Shown: positions 8,718 through 17,915 of the stretch, piece after piece
Numbering within the stretch: the stretch's first letter is position 1
How the letters are laid out: each line of letters opens with the position of its first letter
Assembly: GCA_963834015.1 (NCBI GenBank)
Contig: CAWIAG010000004.1
Location: forward strand, 1,426,001 to 1,490,000
Direction: 5' to 3'
Source: FEN-1297 sp963834015
GTDB lineage: Bacteria > Bacteroidota > Ignavibacteria > Ignavibacteriales > Ignavibacteriaceae
Length of the DNA: 64,000 nt
Translations under genes and position numbers: made by a program
The notes under the pieces: generated by a model
The model's input: the letters and a program-made list of their open reading frames with translations, nothing else
The model's database searches: none
What the model was told of the DNA's origin: nothing

Positions 8718-10004
8718 ATGGGCCTTTTAAATGATAGCCTTAAGGCATACCGTGCCTTATTAAAAAAAGAAATGGCGGCCGCACAGTGGTATCAAATACC
8801 CGTGTGGGCTCCTATGATCGGGCATATCGGGGGCACTGAGGGTAAATATCCCCGCAGTGTTCCTTTCGGTGCAACCAAAGCCCGCACCCTGAAACCAACA
8901 ACAAAAGCTATTGAAGTTCTTACGGACTTCTATCACGGCGGCGGCTGGACTATGGATATTCCCATTGCCTACCCGCTCACCGAAGATCCTATTTACGGTG
9001 ATAATCCCGCGCTTGGCAATGAAGAGCACCGTAAATGGGCATATAACCAGGCGGTAATCAACCAGCTTAGAAAACCTGTTCTTACACGCGATGGTATGAT
9101 GGGCGAGCTTGCGCTTACTCCTAAGCTTGTCGCGCAGATAATGGAAAATGCTAAAGATGAGCTTATTGATTTCAATAAAAGATGGCAGGCTTACGCTCCT
9201 TATGATGCTTTAACCCGCGGCTATTCTCAAAACATACTTGCCCCGCAGTCTGCCGGCGGATTCGGCAACGTACTAACTCAAAAGTCGCACCCGAATATGT
9301 TCGTCGCCGGTTACGGCCAGGTCCCCTGGAGCAATACTCCTTCAGTTTATGAAACTAATGTGGCAACTGCCGCTAACACTCTTGCAAATAATGATACTGA
9401 CAAATTCTCAACTAAAGTAATTAAGAATGCAAAAGTTTACGCTTCGCAGTTACGAATTCAGCCCACCCAGGTCGGCCCCTATACCTGCCATGTAATGATA
9501 ATTCATGAAGCCCAGGCCGCCCAGCTTTTTGATGATGATGAATTCAAACATACCATGACTTCACTTATAACAAAGGACGGCCAGGAATCTCCTTTGTTTA
9601 CAGGTGTTGTAGGCGCATATCTTTATCTCGGAGTCCTCATCCTTGTTGATTCAAACGCACCCGGCATATGGACCTCCGGTGATACCTCTTACAATCCTGC
9701 TTTCGGTACCGTAAACTACGGCAATCCTCATCCCGCAGCTAATCCGTTGATGAACTCGGATAGAAAGATTGCATTCCTCGTCGGACAGTCTGCAGTTATG
9801 TGCGGTATGGCGCGCGCTCTTAGCTTTGCAAGTGAAACATGGGATTACGAAAACAAAAAATCCGAAGCCAGTAATACTACCGTAGGCTTTAACCGTTCCG
9901 ATATTACCGATAACGATGGACTTTTCGGCACTGCCGGCTTATTCAAAGAAAACACAAGCTCTTTGGAAGTCGTCAGCTACTCGCCCAACAGCCCTGCATG
10001 GTAA
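8718..10004 (+). CDS. Major capsid protein, N4-gp56/DUF4043-like
   Basis: 428 residues. The N-terminus is a short helical arm, followed by a segment with GGTEGKYPRSVPFGATKA, then the characteristic late block: an IIHEAQAAQLFDDDEF segment near 258-275 (family pattern hP-Q-x-L-x-D) and SPLFTGVVGAYLYLGVLILV near 290-310 (pattern P-x-F-x-G-x-x-G-x-x-x-G-V). These fit N4-type HK97-fold capsid proteins (DUF4043). Position after the scaffold-like gene supports this. The MCP would form the icosahedral shell of a podovirus-like particle. The ORF is intact and shows no sign of decay. Confidence 0.75.
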   Translation: MGLLNDSLKAYRALLKKEMAAAQWYQIPVWAPMIGHIGGTEGKYPRSVPFGATKARTLKPTTKAIEVLTDFYHGGGWTMDIPIAYPLTEDPIYGDNPALGNEEHRKWAYNQAVINQLRKPVLTRDGMMGELALTPKLVAQIMENAKDELIDFNKRWQAYAPYDALTRGYSQNILAPQSAGGFGNVLTQKSHPNMFVAGYGQVPWSNTPSVYETNVATAANTLANNDTDKFSTKVIKNAKVYASQLRIQPTQVGPYTCHVMIIHEAQAAQLFDDDEFKHTMTSLITKDGQESPLFTGVVGAYLYLGVLILVDSNAPGIWTSGDTSYNPAFGTVNYGNPHPAANPLMNSDRKIAFLVGQSAVMCGMARALSFASETWDYENKKSEASNTTVGFNRSDITDNDGLFGTAGLFKENTSSLEVVSYSPNSPAW

Positions 10005-10028
10005 ACAGTGAATTTTATTTCAAACAAA

Positions 10029-10191
10029 CCCCGGCTTTTGGCATAGCCCCGGTGTGACAAGCCGGGGAATGAAAATCCCAACTCCAGGTTTGGACTTTAG
10101 TCCATAAGCGGAACTTTCATAAGCAGGCCGCCTCCCCGGAGGGGGAGGCAGTCCTGTCCGCCGGAAGGCGGGCGCGTCTGCCGCAGGCAGA
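10029..10191. repeat. Cluster of GC-rich palindromes after the capsid gene
   Basis: Four palindromes in 160 bases: CCCCGGCTT...AAGCCGGGG (10029-10067), TGGACTTTAGTCCA (about 10090-10103), GCCTCCCCGGAGGGGGAGGC (10130-10149) and GTCTGCCGCAGGCAGAC (about 10175-10191). The first could terminate transcription. They look like separate members of dispersed palindrome families stacked in one gap. Confidence 0.7.
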
Positions 10192-10229
10192 CATTCTTAA
10201 AACAATTAAAACATTTTTTGGAGGAATAA

Positions 10230-10580
10230 ATGAGCTTCGTATCCGGAGGTATTAAATCAAGATGGGCGCGTGAAATTGACGTTAACGATCCTGAAGGAAT
10301 GTTCGGAATTTCAAATGCCCAGGCTTCCGTTTTTTCAATTATTCATGGACTCGCGGTTGAAGATAACAGCGGCAATCATAACATAAAAGTAGATGCAGTT
10401 GCAACTGCCGCATCGTTTAACCTTACCGATTATGCAAACTTCGGAATCGGCAGTACAATACTGCACGTCGGCGCAGTTACGCCAACACTTTATGTTAAAG
10501 TATTAAGTTCGGCCGTCCCCGCATTTACAGATTGGTGGAAGGTCTCCTTAACCCAGGCAACAATTAATGCCGTAACATAA
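10230..10580 (+). CDS. Small virion-like protein, unknown
   Basis: 116 residues, beta-rich and alanine-rich, with no membrane segment and good Shine-Dalgarno GGAGG 7 bases before the ATG. It opens MSFVSGGIKSRWAREIDVNDPEGMF-like, then two short hydrophobic stretches. Located between capsid and connector-like genes, so a head decoration or minor head protein is plausible. I recognise no family. Confidence 0.6.
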   Translation: MSFVSGGIKSRWAREIDVNDPEGMFGISNAQASVFSIIHGLAVEDNSGNHNIKVDAVATAASFNLTDYANFGIGSTILHVGAVTPTLYVKVLSSAVPAFTDWWKVSLTQATINAVT

Positions 10581-10693
10581 TTCTAACACAACCCTTTTAT
10601 AATCCTCCGGGGTTTTCCTTAACCTCGGAAGTTTAATTCTAGAAATATATAAAGTATCATTTGTTCTAAGCTATGATTTATCTATACAAAAAA

Positions 10694-10806
10694 ACTCCTC
10701 TCTCGGGAGGGGTGAAGGGGTGGGTATGATACTAAATGTTTACGATATTCTAATATTATTCGGCACCAATAAATTGCAATAGTAGAGACTGGGCATGCCC
10801 CGTCTC
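10694..10806. repeat. Composite palindromic repeat, copy A
   Basis: A CTCTCGGGAGGGGTGAAGGG palindrome module (10694-10725) is followed by about 60 bases ending in GAGACTGGGC/GCCCCGTCTC (10785-10806). The same order of parts, including TTCTAATATTATTCG and AATTGCAAT, recurs at 27474-27583, so the whole ~110-bp unit is a duplicated element. The remainder of the gap between 10581 and 10857 shows no gene. Confidence 0.7.
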
Positions 10807-10857
10807 AACATCATTAAACATAAAAATAATTTTTAACATCCAATCCAGGAGTATTAT

Positions 10858-11355
10858 ATGCCAAAACAACCGCAGCCCGTTCAGCCGCCCGTAACGCTTG
10901 AACCCGCTTCTTCCCCGGAAGAATTATTTCTCGTTTCCAGGGTGTACCGTAAGCTCGTAATTCCCGCAAAGAAAAGAAGCTTCCCCAACAAAGAAACATT
11001 GGAGTTCACTTTTCAGGCGGGCATACCGCAGAAAGTCCCTGCTTACGTGGCTAAATCTTACGCGGAAAGCTACCCGCATGTTTACAGTATATTGAGCGAT
11101 GATGAGGCAGAATCCGTTTTAGCAAACCCTCCTGCAGCGCCTCCTCCGGAAGAGCCCGAAGCGCCTGTTAATTTTAATGCGATAGAATTTCTTAACAATA
11201 ATCATCCGCTTTTAAAGGATAGATTATCTGCCCTTGATGAAAAGGAAATTTTCTTAATCGCAGATACATTGGAATTAAATCCCGGCCCCAATACGCCTAA
11301 AGGTAAATTGATAGAACAGATATTAACCGAAGTCGAAGCTAGGAATAAAAGATAG
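10858..11355 (+). CDS. Putative minor head protein with C-terminal SAP/HeH-like domain
   Basis: 165 residues. N-terminus rich in P/Q (about 1-20), a middle beta segment (about 30-85), a proline-rich linker PPAAPPPEEPEAP (about 90-105), and a C-terminal helical domain (about 110-160) with LDEKEIFLIADTLEL then KGKLIEQILTEVEA, the helix-extended-helix pattern of SAP/HeH/Rho-N modules, which often bind nucleic acid. Such domains occur in small head or connector genes downstream of phage capsid genes. The next gene begins on the base after its stop. Confidence 0.55.
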   Translation: MPKQPQPVQPPVTLEPASSPEELFLVSRVYRKLVIPAKKRSFPNKETLEFTFQAGIPQKVPAYVAKSYAESYPHVYSILSDDEAESVLANPPAAPPPEEPEAPVNFNAIEFLNNNHPLLKDRLSALDEKEIFLIADTLELNPGPNTPKGKLIEQILTEVEARNKR

Positions 11356-11784
11356 ATGCCTGCTCCAACCCGAACACCCGTAATTAAAGGACGCGTCCTT
11401 CGCAATTTAACAAGGCGCGGTTTGTCATTGGAGTCGGTTCAGGATGAAGAAATTTATTCCGAACTCACGGATGCGCAGAATCATATCCTTGACGATATAA
11501 CCCGGCATAATGATTCAATTTTTCCACGGGCTAACCTTGCCGCATCTATCGATCAGAACACAGATCCCGTAATCCCGGCTGTTTGGGATAAGGCTCTTGA
11601 GTATAAAACCACATCGGAATTCTTAAGCGGCAAAGATCAGGAGTATTTTCTTCAGCGTTATGAAACGCAGTTAAAAGAATTGCGCGGCTCCGCTAACCGT
11701 TCTGCTGATCACCAGCCGCTCGCAAGGGAACCCGGAATAAGAGGAGACAATCTGGGATGTCCGGGCAGGGGAGGCTGGTGGTAA
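11356..11784 (+). CDS. Putative head-tail connector/adaptor-like protein
   Basis: 142 residues. It starts directly after the preceding stop, so is translationally coupled. It contains helical ELTDAQNHILDDITRHND (about 35-52) and an EFLSGKDQEYFLQRYETQL helix (about 90-110), the helical kind of sequence found in adaptor proteins of tailed phages, but no family is certain. The C-terminal 25 residues are glycine/arginine-rich and end GCPGRGGWW. An AT-rich non-phage-like stretch follows. Confidence 0.5.
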   Translation: MPAPTRTPVIKGRVLRNLTRRGLSLESVQDEEIYSELTDAQNHILDDITRHNDSIFPRANLAASIDQNTDPVIPAVWDKALEYKTTSEFLSGKDQEYFLQRYETQLKELRGSANRSADHQPLAREPGIRGDNLGCPGRGGWW

Positions 11785-12235
11785 ATGACAAAGATGGAGA
11801 CAGTAGCCCGGAATAAATGTGCTGGCTAAGTGTTCTATTTTAACTATCAGTTAAAATTGTGCAAAAGTTTTAAGTAAAAAAAAGTGTTTTTTGAAAACTT
11901 GTTTGACGTGTTGAAATACACACGGGTAGTGCGTAAAAATAATATTTAAGTATGAGGGTATTCTATGTCTGAATGTGAATACAAAAATGCTCCCTTTAGT
12001 CAAATAGCTGCTTTCAACTAAGGAATTCACTTGCTTTTTTGTTTATTGATTCAAGATATCTTGTGTTATTCTGCATAATCATGCGGCATTTTGATTTTAA
12101 TAAGTTTTTCATATATTCACCTACAATAAAAATTTACTTGTGTTGTAAATCTTGTTATAGGATTAAATATTGACAACATTTTTATTGAAACTTCTTCGAT
12201 AATATTATTGTCTAATATAACACAGAAGGTAAAGT
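11785..12235. other. AT-rich 451-bp gap with a copy of a promoter-like motif
   Basis: No gene seen. Around 11903-11925 it carries TTGACGTGTTGAAATACACA-type sequence, nearly identical to segments at 50638 and 51234 in the small-gene region 39 kb away. Base composition drops sharply relative to flanking phage-like genes, suggesting that the segment 11785 to about 13240 was inserted. Confidence 0.5.
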
Positions 12236-12472
12236 ATGTTAGAAAAAGAATTAAAAATATTTGAAGAGAATAAAGAGCGCCTGAAGAAAGAGAATCCCTC
12301 CGGAGGTTTTGTTGTGATCAAAGACGAAGAAATCTTGGGAGTTTGGAAAAATAGGCAGGATGCGTTGAAGAGTGGAATCGAAAAATATGGGAACGTCACC
12401 TTTCTCGTTAAAAGCATCTCGGACTTGGATAATAAAATTAATACATTTTCAAGGGATATGATTTTTTCATAA
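12236..12472 (+). CDS. DUF5678-like small protein
   Basis: 78 residues: an N-terminal charged helix (FEENKERLKKENPSGG) followed by GFVVIKDEEILGVWKNRQDA and a short strand FLVKSIS. This matches the compact DUF5678 fold, in which a helix and a hairpin are followed by a 'why/gvf' strand. Such proteins are commonly encoded directly upstream of a retropepsin-like protease, and that is the case here, the next ATG following the stop without a gap. AAGG is present before the ATG. Function unknown; perhaps regulator or partner of the protease. Confidence 0.65.
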   Translation: MLEKELKIFEENKERLKKENPSGGFVVIKDEEILGVWKNRQDALKSGIEKYGNVTFLVKSISDLDNKINTFSRDMIFS

Positions 12473-12919
12473 ATGCCTGTTTTTTCATACACATCGCCTA
12501 ATCTTGAACAAAATGGTGCCATCATAGATGTAAATCTATATCCTTCTCTACCTGTCATTCAGGATCTACAATCAAAAAAGCTGGCAGTCCCTACAAAAAG
12601 ATTAATCGGACTTATTGATACCGGTGCATCTTGTTGTGCCTTTGATTCTCCAATCGCTAAAGAATTAGGATTGATCGTAAGGGATAAACAAACCGTATTA
12701 ACGCCTTCAGGCGAATCAGATCATTTCTTATATGACATAGTCATTTTTTTAGGAAGCTCAGGTAATTTCATTCCTACACAAGCATTTGGTACTAACTTTC
12801 AAAAGCAGCCTTTCGATATAATAATAGGACGTGACGTTTTAAAAGCATGCACTCTTGTATTTAATGGCTGGAACAATTCCTATGATCTGCATTTACATCA
12901 GGAAAAAATTATATATTAA
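12473..12919 (+). CDS. Retropepsin-like (clan AA) aspartic protease
   Basis: 148 residues. The catalytic motif LIDTGASCCAFD (about residues 46-57) is the DTGA active-site turn of single-domain aspartic proteases, and a C-terminal DIIIGRDVLKACTLVFNGW (about 118-136) is the matching ILGRDxL 'flap/psi-loop' block. These act as homodimers. No signal peptide, so cytoplasmic. With the DUF5678-like gene it forms a two-gene unit in an AT-rich insert between connector-like and tail-like phage genes. It does not look like a head maturation protease, which would sit before the capsid gene; cargo is more likely. Confidence 0.8.
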   Translation: MPVFSYTSPNLEQNGAIIDVNLYPSLPVIQDLQSKKLAVPTKRLIGLIDTGASCCAFDSPIAKELGLIVRDKQTVLTPSGESDHFLYDIVIFLGSSGNFIPTQAFGTNFQKQPFDIIIGRDVLKACTLVFNGWNNSYDLHLHQEKIIY

Positions 12920-13338
12920 TTTCTATTAGAATTAAAAATATAAAATAAAACACAATTTTATTGTTGGCCTGTCCCCGGACCTTGTGCCATTTTAATTTTG
13001 TCTTAATCATAATTTGTTTCGCCCCTTTTCCCATTTCCCTCCCAAATTTAAAATCAATAAATTATCACAATCATATATATAGCCCGTAATAGATTTGTGA
13101 TACAAGCAAAGCGGCAACCGGGCTCACATTTTATCATCTCGTATTGTAAAATTATGAATATTAAATACGCACTACCAAAAGTCAAACCTTAGTTATTCAA
13201 AATTAATTATATAAAGAAAATTATTTTAAGCAAAGTAAACAGGCAGTAGAATGACTCCTAATTTAGATTCAATCGCAATTGAATTTATTAAACGCATCCC
13301 CACAACTTTTAAGTCTGCGTTTACTGCCCGGCGGCCCT
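12920..13338. other. 419-bp gap, AT-rich, no convincing gene
   Basis: Contains the right end of the AT-rich insert. A short ATG frame beginning at 13251 runs 40 codons in a different frame from the following gene and is not convincing. No hairpin with T tract or repeat longer than about 12 bases is evident. Confidence 0.4.
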
Positions 13339-13893
13339 ATGCCCGATACTTACTTTATGCCCGCCGTTAACATAATAGATTACATAAACAGGGGCATGAA
13401 AAAATTATTTAATGATTACTGGCTGTCAACAAAAGGCGATCCGCTGGCCTTCTCACGACTGTTCCCGGAGCTCACTAAGTACACCCCCGCAATAAATATT
13501 TCCGGCGGACTGTATACAATCGTTAATCCTTACCTGGATTTTAAGCGGATTGTTGGCGGACTTATATCAAACGGAAATATCTTCATAAAGATTTGGGATG
13601 ATACAAAACTTACAATCGCTCTTTCCGGGCTTTATGATGAGTACATAGCCTCGCCCGGCAAACCGGCAATAATCCAGTTGAACAATCAGTTATTCCTTTT
13701 CCCGGATGCTTTGTCTTCGGGTTCTCTCAACAGTGTAAGGCTTCATTATATAGCCCTCCCGGTTAGCCCCGCTACAGGATCGGCTTTAGTGCAGAACGGT
13801 AATTACGATAGCCCGTTCTGCAGTCAGTGGAATTCGGTAATAGCGGATTACGCGGAACAGTTGTTCCTGCAGGATAGTTACCAGACAACTTAA
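13339..13893 (+). CDS. Phage neck/connector-like protein, unknown family
   Basis: 184 residues from the ATG at 13339 (a TTG 60 bases upstream would add 20 residues; I prefer the ATG because the added residues look non-conserved and lie at the edge of the insert). It contains NIIDYINRGMKKLFNDYW, beta-rich FIKIWDDTKLTIALSGLYDEYI and NNQLFLFPDALSSGSL, the last resembling virion connector or tail-tube genes of podovirus-like cassettes. Followed 18 bases later by the next structural gene. Assigned by context. Confidence 0.5.
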   Translation: MPDTYFMPAVNIIDYINRGMKKLFNDYWLSTKGDPLAFSRLFPELTKYTPAINISGGLYTIVNPYLDFKRIVGGLISNGNIFIKIWDDTKLTIALSGLYDEYIASPGKPAIIQLNNQLFLFPDALSSGSLNSVRLHYIALPVSPATGSALVQNGNYDSPFCSQWNSVIADYAEQLFLQDSYQTT

Positions 13894-13911
13894 CATAGGA
13901 GTTAAAACATA

Positions 13912-14814
13912 ATGCCGTCAGGCCCCGTAAAACCATTAGGATTAATTTACACGCAGAAGATGGCCGTTAATACAATCATCCTCTGGCTTAAAAAAGAAAA
14001 CCAGACGGAGCTGGACCCCGCCTTTGTGGCAGGCATTGTAAATCTTTCTGTGCTTGACGTAGCGGAAATTATCTCCGGCGCCGGCAGCGATGACTACGGC
14101 AAAACTGCCGTTATCTCCGATGTTTCCTCAAACTCATCATCTGCCGTTATTGCCGGGGCGGTGTATACATCCTCTTCAAATAATATAAATCAAAGTAATC
14201 ACGGCCTTGCCGCCGCAGACGTTGGCCGGCGCATTATCTTCTGGAATGGAACCGCCTTCGCCGCAATCGCATCAATTACAGGTATTGCCGATGCAAATAA
14301 CTTTACAGTTTCAAACGGTTTCGGTTCATCAACTTATAATATAAACTATGCCGTATTCTCCGCTTACTCAACTCCTAATGTTGACCTTTCCGTTTACCCG
14401 CTTGGCAACATAACCAAGATTGTGGATTCAATTTCAAATGAAGTAATAAAAGTCGGCGATAGGGAGTTTGATAATCTCTTCAGGTTTGATGAAAAGCAGA
14501 ATAAGCTCTACTGGTTTAAGCACGGCCAAACGCTATTCCTTTATAAAGGCGCAAACGTTCCTGCCTTCGGTACGTTAACAATGTTTTACAACTCATATCC
14601 CCAAAGGACTTTTAATGATGACGATTTCATGGATATTAGGGATATGTACGTGCCCCTCGTAATTGCAAAAGCAAAAAACAGTTGCCTGGAGCATCTCGGC
14701 GTTGAGCCCCCGGAATCCTTGCAGACAACGATTGACGGCAAAACCGCAAGCATCCGGGACAATATTCTTCGCGAGCGTCAGGCAATTGAACAAAAAGCAT
14801 CGGTAAGTAATTAA
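13912..14814 (+). CDS. Structural protein of phage neck/tail region, unknown family
   Basis: 300 residues. N-terminal helix MAVNTIILWLKKENQTELD, then an inserted serine/asparagine-rich domain (about 65-150, beta-type), then a beta domain with NLFRFDEKQNKLYWF and LFLYKGANVP, and a C-terminal charged helix. Starts and ends tightly packed with neighbours (AGGAG before the ATG; next ATG 3 bases after the stop). Plausibly a tail-adaptor or tubular protein. No family recognised with confidence. Confidence 0.5.
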   Translation: MPSGPVKPLGLIYTQKMAVNTIILWLKKENQTELDPAFVAGIVNLSVLDVAEIISGAGSDDYGKTAVISDVSSNSSSAVIAGAVYTSSSNNINQSNHGLAAADVGRRIIFWNGTAFAAIASITGIADANNFTVSNGFGSSTYNINYAVFSAYSTPNVDLSVYPLGNITKIVDSISNEVIKVGDREFDNLFRFDEKQNKLYWFKHGQTLFLYKGANVPAFGTLTMFYNSYPQRTFNDDDFMDIRDMYVPLVIAKAKNSCLEHLGVEPPESLQTTIDGKTASIRDNILRERQAIEQKASVSN

Positions 14815-14816
14815 TT

Positions 14817-17333
14817 ATGGCAAAGCAGAAACAAAACTGGCAGCAGCTTGAATTTGCACAGGCACTCGGCATGGTTACCAATGTTAACAGCCCCGGCCGT
14901 AATTCAGCACAGTTGCTGCTTAATGTTCATACGCATGATAAACCGGGTAAATTGTTGCTTCGCCCTGGTTACGCTCTAAAATATCCGGCTCCCTCTGATC
15001 CCGTTATTACAAATTCATCCTTTCTTTCATTTGAAATGTTTATGGATAAACAGGCTGATCCTCTTTCTCCCGCACGGGAAGTAACCTGCTTAATTCAGAA
15101 GGGAACTGTTGCGGCAATAAATAACGGCCCAGCCCCCATCGTTTCAAATACGCAGAATGCCCTTTGCTTTTGGATAAGGCCGTATTGGAGCGGCTCTCAG
15201 TGGGTTGATGATTGGCAGTGGCTTAACAGGATAATAATTACAAAAATAACTGCCGGCGCCCTCGTCAACGGGGCGCAGAACCAAATAGAAGTTTTCGGTA
15301 ACGCTTCTCAGGGACTTGGCGATAATGCATTAACCGGCTGGACTATATATAATAAAACTCAGGATCAGTACGCAAGGGTAATTACTTCCAAGGCAGACGG
15401 CGCCGACACAAGAATAGTCCATACCAACTATAACAGCGTCTGGAATTTAGTTGATGTAATTATCCTGATGCAGGGTTATTATGATCTAACATGCCTGTCT
15501 GAAATTTATAACTGCACCGCTTCGGATATTGTCTTTCATAAAGTTAATGATGATCTCAGGATTGGCTTTGGCGGCAGGGCTAACAGGACGGGCATTGCAA
15601 TCGGCTATAGGAACAGTACCCTTCTGCTGAATAATTTTAATTTTTCAATTACCTCTCCTGATTTAACCCCTGCCGCATTAACTGCTTTTGCTTCGCTTAA
15701 CAAAGTAATTCTGGAGCCCTTCATTCCGGATACAACGGGGTATGGTATAAATACATCTGTAATTGAAGGCTCCCTGCCTGTTACCTCTCCGGCATCCCCG
15801 GCTTATTCTTTAAATCTTACAGTAACGCTGGATGGCTATGAAGAAATTTTGGTTGATAGCCGGACGGTTTATTTGCAGCCTGATCAGGGCATACAGTTAA
15901 ATCCTTATGTTACTCTTTGTAAAGACAGTTTAAGGGCAACAAGCCTCTGTCTTTATGCCGGCACGGATGGCATTACCTATTATAAAATCTTTGAATATTA
16001 TTTAAGAAATATAGCTGAACCGGGCAGTACAAATAACACCTGGCAAATAATAAATAACGGTAGTTTAACTATTGCTCCAACCTTAACCCAGCTATATACC
16101 GGTGCCGATGCCGCAAGTATTTCAAATGAAGAAAATACAATCGGAACATGGCAGCCTTATACACAGGGAGTGGAAACCATAACCGTAGATTCTCCCGGTG
16201 CCGCTGGTTCGGCATACTCAATAAAAGTATCTGTTTCAACTGGGTTTGGTGGGATGTTTCCCTTATCTCTTGGTAATTCCGGGAACTTTCTAATTAATTT
16301 ATATTTAAAAGCCTCTTCTGCAATCGGTATTTATGTTTATATATTAGACGAAAATAAAAATGTAATAGCTATGGGGGAGTTTAACGTTACTACATCTTTT
16401 GCGCAGTACGGGGTAGTAGTATCGCCAAATACTTCCGGAACACCTTCTTTCTTTGCTATAGGAACATTTTATAACAATTCAACATTCTGGTTTGATTTGG
16501 TTTCTATCAGGGCAAACGAATTAACAAACTATACCTCTCCCGTGCAGAACGGTATTGAAATGGGGGACGGCCTCGGCTATACTCCCGGCGCGTCACTCGT
16601 TAAAGCATGGGATCAGGCAATAGTTTTTCATGGCAGTACATATTTCCTTAATCCTTATGTGGATCAGAGATATGACGGCTTTATTTACGTAAGTATAATT
16701 AATTCTGCAAACTCCTTCATGTGGGATGTTGCTACTGCGGATAATTACAGGGAGCTGGACGTATTTGAAAGCTATGAAGTCGTCGGTATGGCCCTTCTGC
16801 CTACTATGGAACTTCTCATTCTCATGAACAACTGTATCACCGCAATTGACCCCGATACAGGTATCGCAAGAAACCCGGTCTTTGATGTAGGCGCCGTCTC
16901 AAGGCAGTCCATCGTTAATATTAACGGCATTATTTTCTGGTGCTGTGCTGAAGATATTTACATGCTCAACATAGCAGAAGGCTTAAATCCAAAGCCCCTG
17001 CTGGAAAATACAATAAGAGATCTGTACACAGCTTTGCCTTATAAAAATTTGCTCTTTTGCATAAGGGATGCATATAATACATACAGGGTAAGAGCATACG
17101 ATCCCGTTAACAAAACCGAATTCCTCCTAAGTGCCAACGGCTGGATTCAGGAACAAAAATATCACTACCCGGAAATTTACAGGCTGAGCGTAGATACAAA
17201 TCTTAATTTTTTATCAAATGGCAATATTTATGAAATGAATACTGAAATAACCTCATCCGGCAATGTTGTAACCGATGATAACGATCAGGTTGTAATGGAT
17301 GATACAAACCAGGTACTTACAGATGATCGGTAA
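14817..17333 (+). CDS. Podovirus-type tail nozzle/hub-like protein
   Basis: 838 residues. The start (NSPGRNSAQLLLNVHTHDKP, then GKLLLRPGYAL at about 43-53) resembles the opening of phage tail-nozzle/hub proteins of the P22 gp10/tail-tubular B type, which have a conserved RPG. The rest is a long beta-rich body with FHVN-type propeller strands (ENTIGTWQPYTQG, ILMNNCITAIDPDTG, IIFWCCAEDIYMLN) and ends in a short repeat of VVTDDNDQVVMDDTNQVLTDD. It would form the distal tail tube. Length and position before fibre genes agree. Family-level call is moderate. Confidence 0.6.
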   Translation: MAKQKQNWQQLEFAQALGMVTNVNSPGRNSAQLLLNVHTHDKPGKLLLRPGYALKYPAPSDPVITNSSFLSFEMFMDKQADPLSPAREVTCLIQKGTVAAINNGPAPIVSNTQNALCFWIRPYWSGSQWVDDWQWLNRIIITKITAGALVNGAQNQIEVFGNASQGLGDNALTGWTIYNKTQDQYARVITSKADGADTRIVHTNYNSVWNLVDVIILMQGYYDLTCLSEIYNCTASDIVFHKVNDDLRIGFGGRANRTGIAIGYRNSTLLLNNFNFSITSPDLTPAALTAFASLNKVILEPFIPDTTGYGINTSVIEGSLPVTSPASPAYSLNLTVTLDGYEEILVDSRTVYLQPDQGIQLNPYVTLCKDSLRATSLCLYAGTDGITYYKIFEYYLRNIAEPGSTNNTWQIINNGSLTIAPTLTQLYTGADAASISNEENTIGTWQPYTQGVETITVDSPGAAGSAYSIKVSVSTGFGGMFPLSLGNSGNFLINLYLKASSAIGIYVYILDENKNVIAMGEFNVTTSFAQYGVVVSPNTSGTPSFFAIGTFYNNSTFWFDLVSIRANELTNYTSPVQNGIEMGDGLGYTPGASLVKAWDQAIVFHGSTYFLNPYVDQRYDGFIYVSIINSANSFMWDVATADNYRELDVFESYEVVGMALLPTMELLILMNNCITAIDPDTGIARNPVFDVGAVSRQSIVNINGIIFWCCAEDIYMLNIAEGLNPKPLLENTIRDLYTALPYKNLLFCIRDAYNTYRVRAYDPVNKTEFLLSANGWIQEQKYHYPEIYRLSVDTNLNFLSNGNIYEMNTEITSSGNVVTDDNDQVVMDDTNQVLTDDR

Positions 17334-17648
17334 TAATATTCATACGTCCCTTACGGACAAACAATCATTCATAATTCCCTCAAGGGATGTGAAATTTTCA
17401 TGTATCCCCTCTTGCCTGCCCGGCCGTGGCGGTGGCCTGCCCCGCAGAGGCGGTTACCAGCGCTGCGGCTCGCTCTGCCGGAGCAAAACATTAAAAGTCC
17501 CTCTAGGGAGGGGTCCCGGGGGTGGGTTGCATCCACTAATAGTCAAAAATAAATTCATACTCCCCTCGAGCCGCGCTACTACGTTGGGAGAGCGTGCTTG
17601 CCCGCAGGGGCAAAACATTCATAGTCCCCTCTAGGGAGGGGGAGGGGT

Positions 17649-17789
17649 GGGTAGCATCCCTGAACAATCAAAAAAACTTTATGCACAAATGATCGCACTA
17701 AAATTCGTTACATCAGCCTCAGCCGGTTGCCGCAGACATCCCGGTATTTTTTTAAAGCGTGCTCGCGCCGCAAAGGCGGCGGCCTGCCC
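17649..17789 (+). repeat. 141-bp direct repeat, copy 1
   Basis: Starts GGGTAGCATCCCTGAACA and ends GGCGGCGGCCTGCCC. Near-identical (3 differences seen) to 17916-18056. It begins right at the end of a GGGGTGGGT palindrome module. Confidence 0.85.
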
Positions 17790-17915
17790 CGCAGGGGTTG
17801 TTGCCGCGGCGGTAGTCCGGTTTCAACCGGCGCGCCACAATGTGGCCGCACCACAATGTGGGAGGCATACAGCCAGCCATGTGGCCTGTCCACAGGACAG
17901 GCAAATAGGCAGTGT

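Noticed and set aside
11785..12235. TTGACA at 12170 with a downstream GATAAT as promoter of the DUF5678/protease pair
   Set aside because: The spacer is 22 bp, too long for a normal sigma70 promoter, so not listed.
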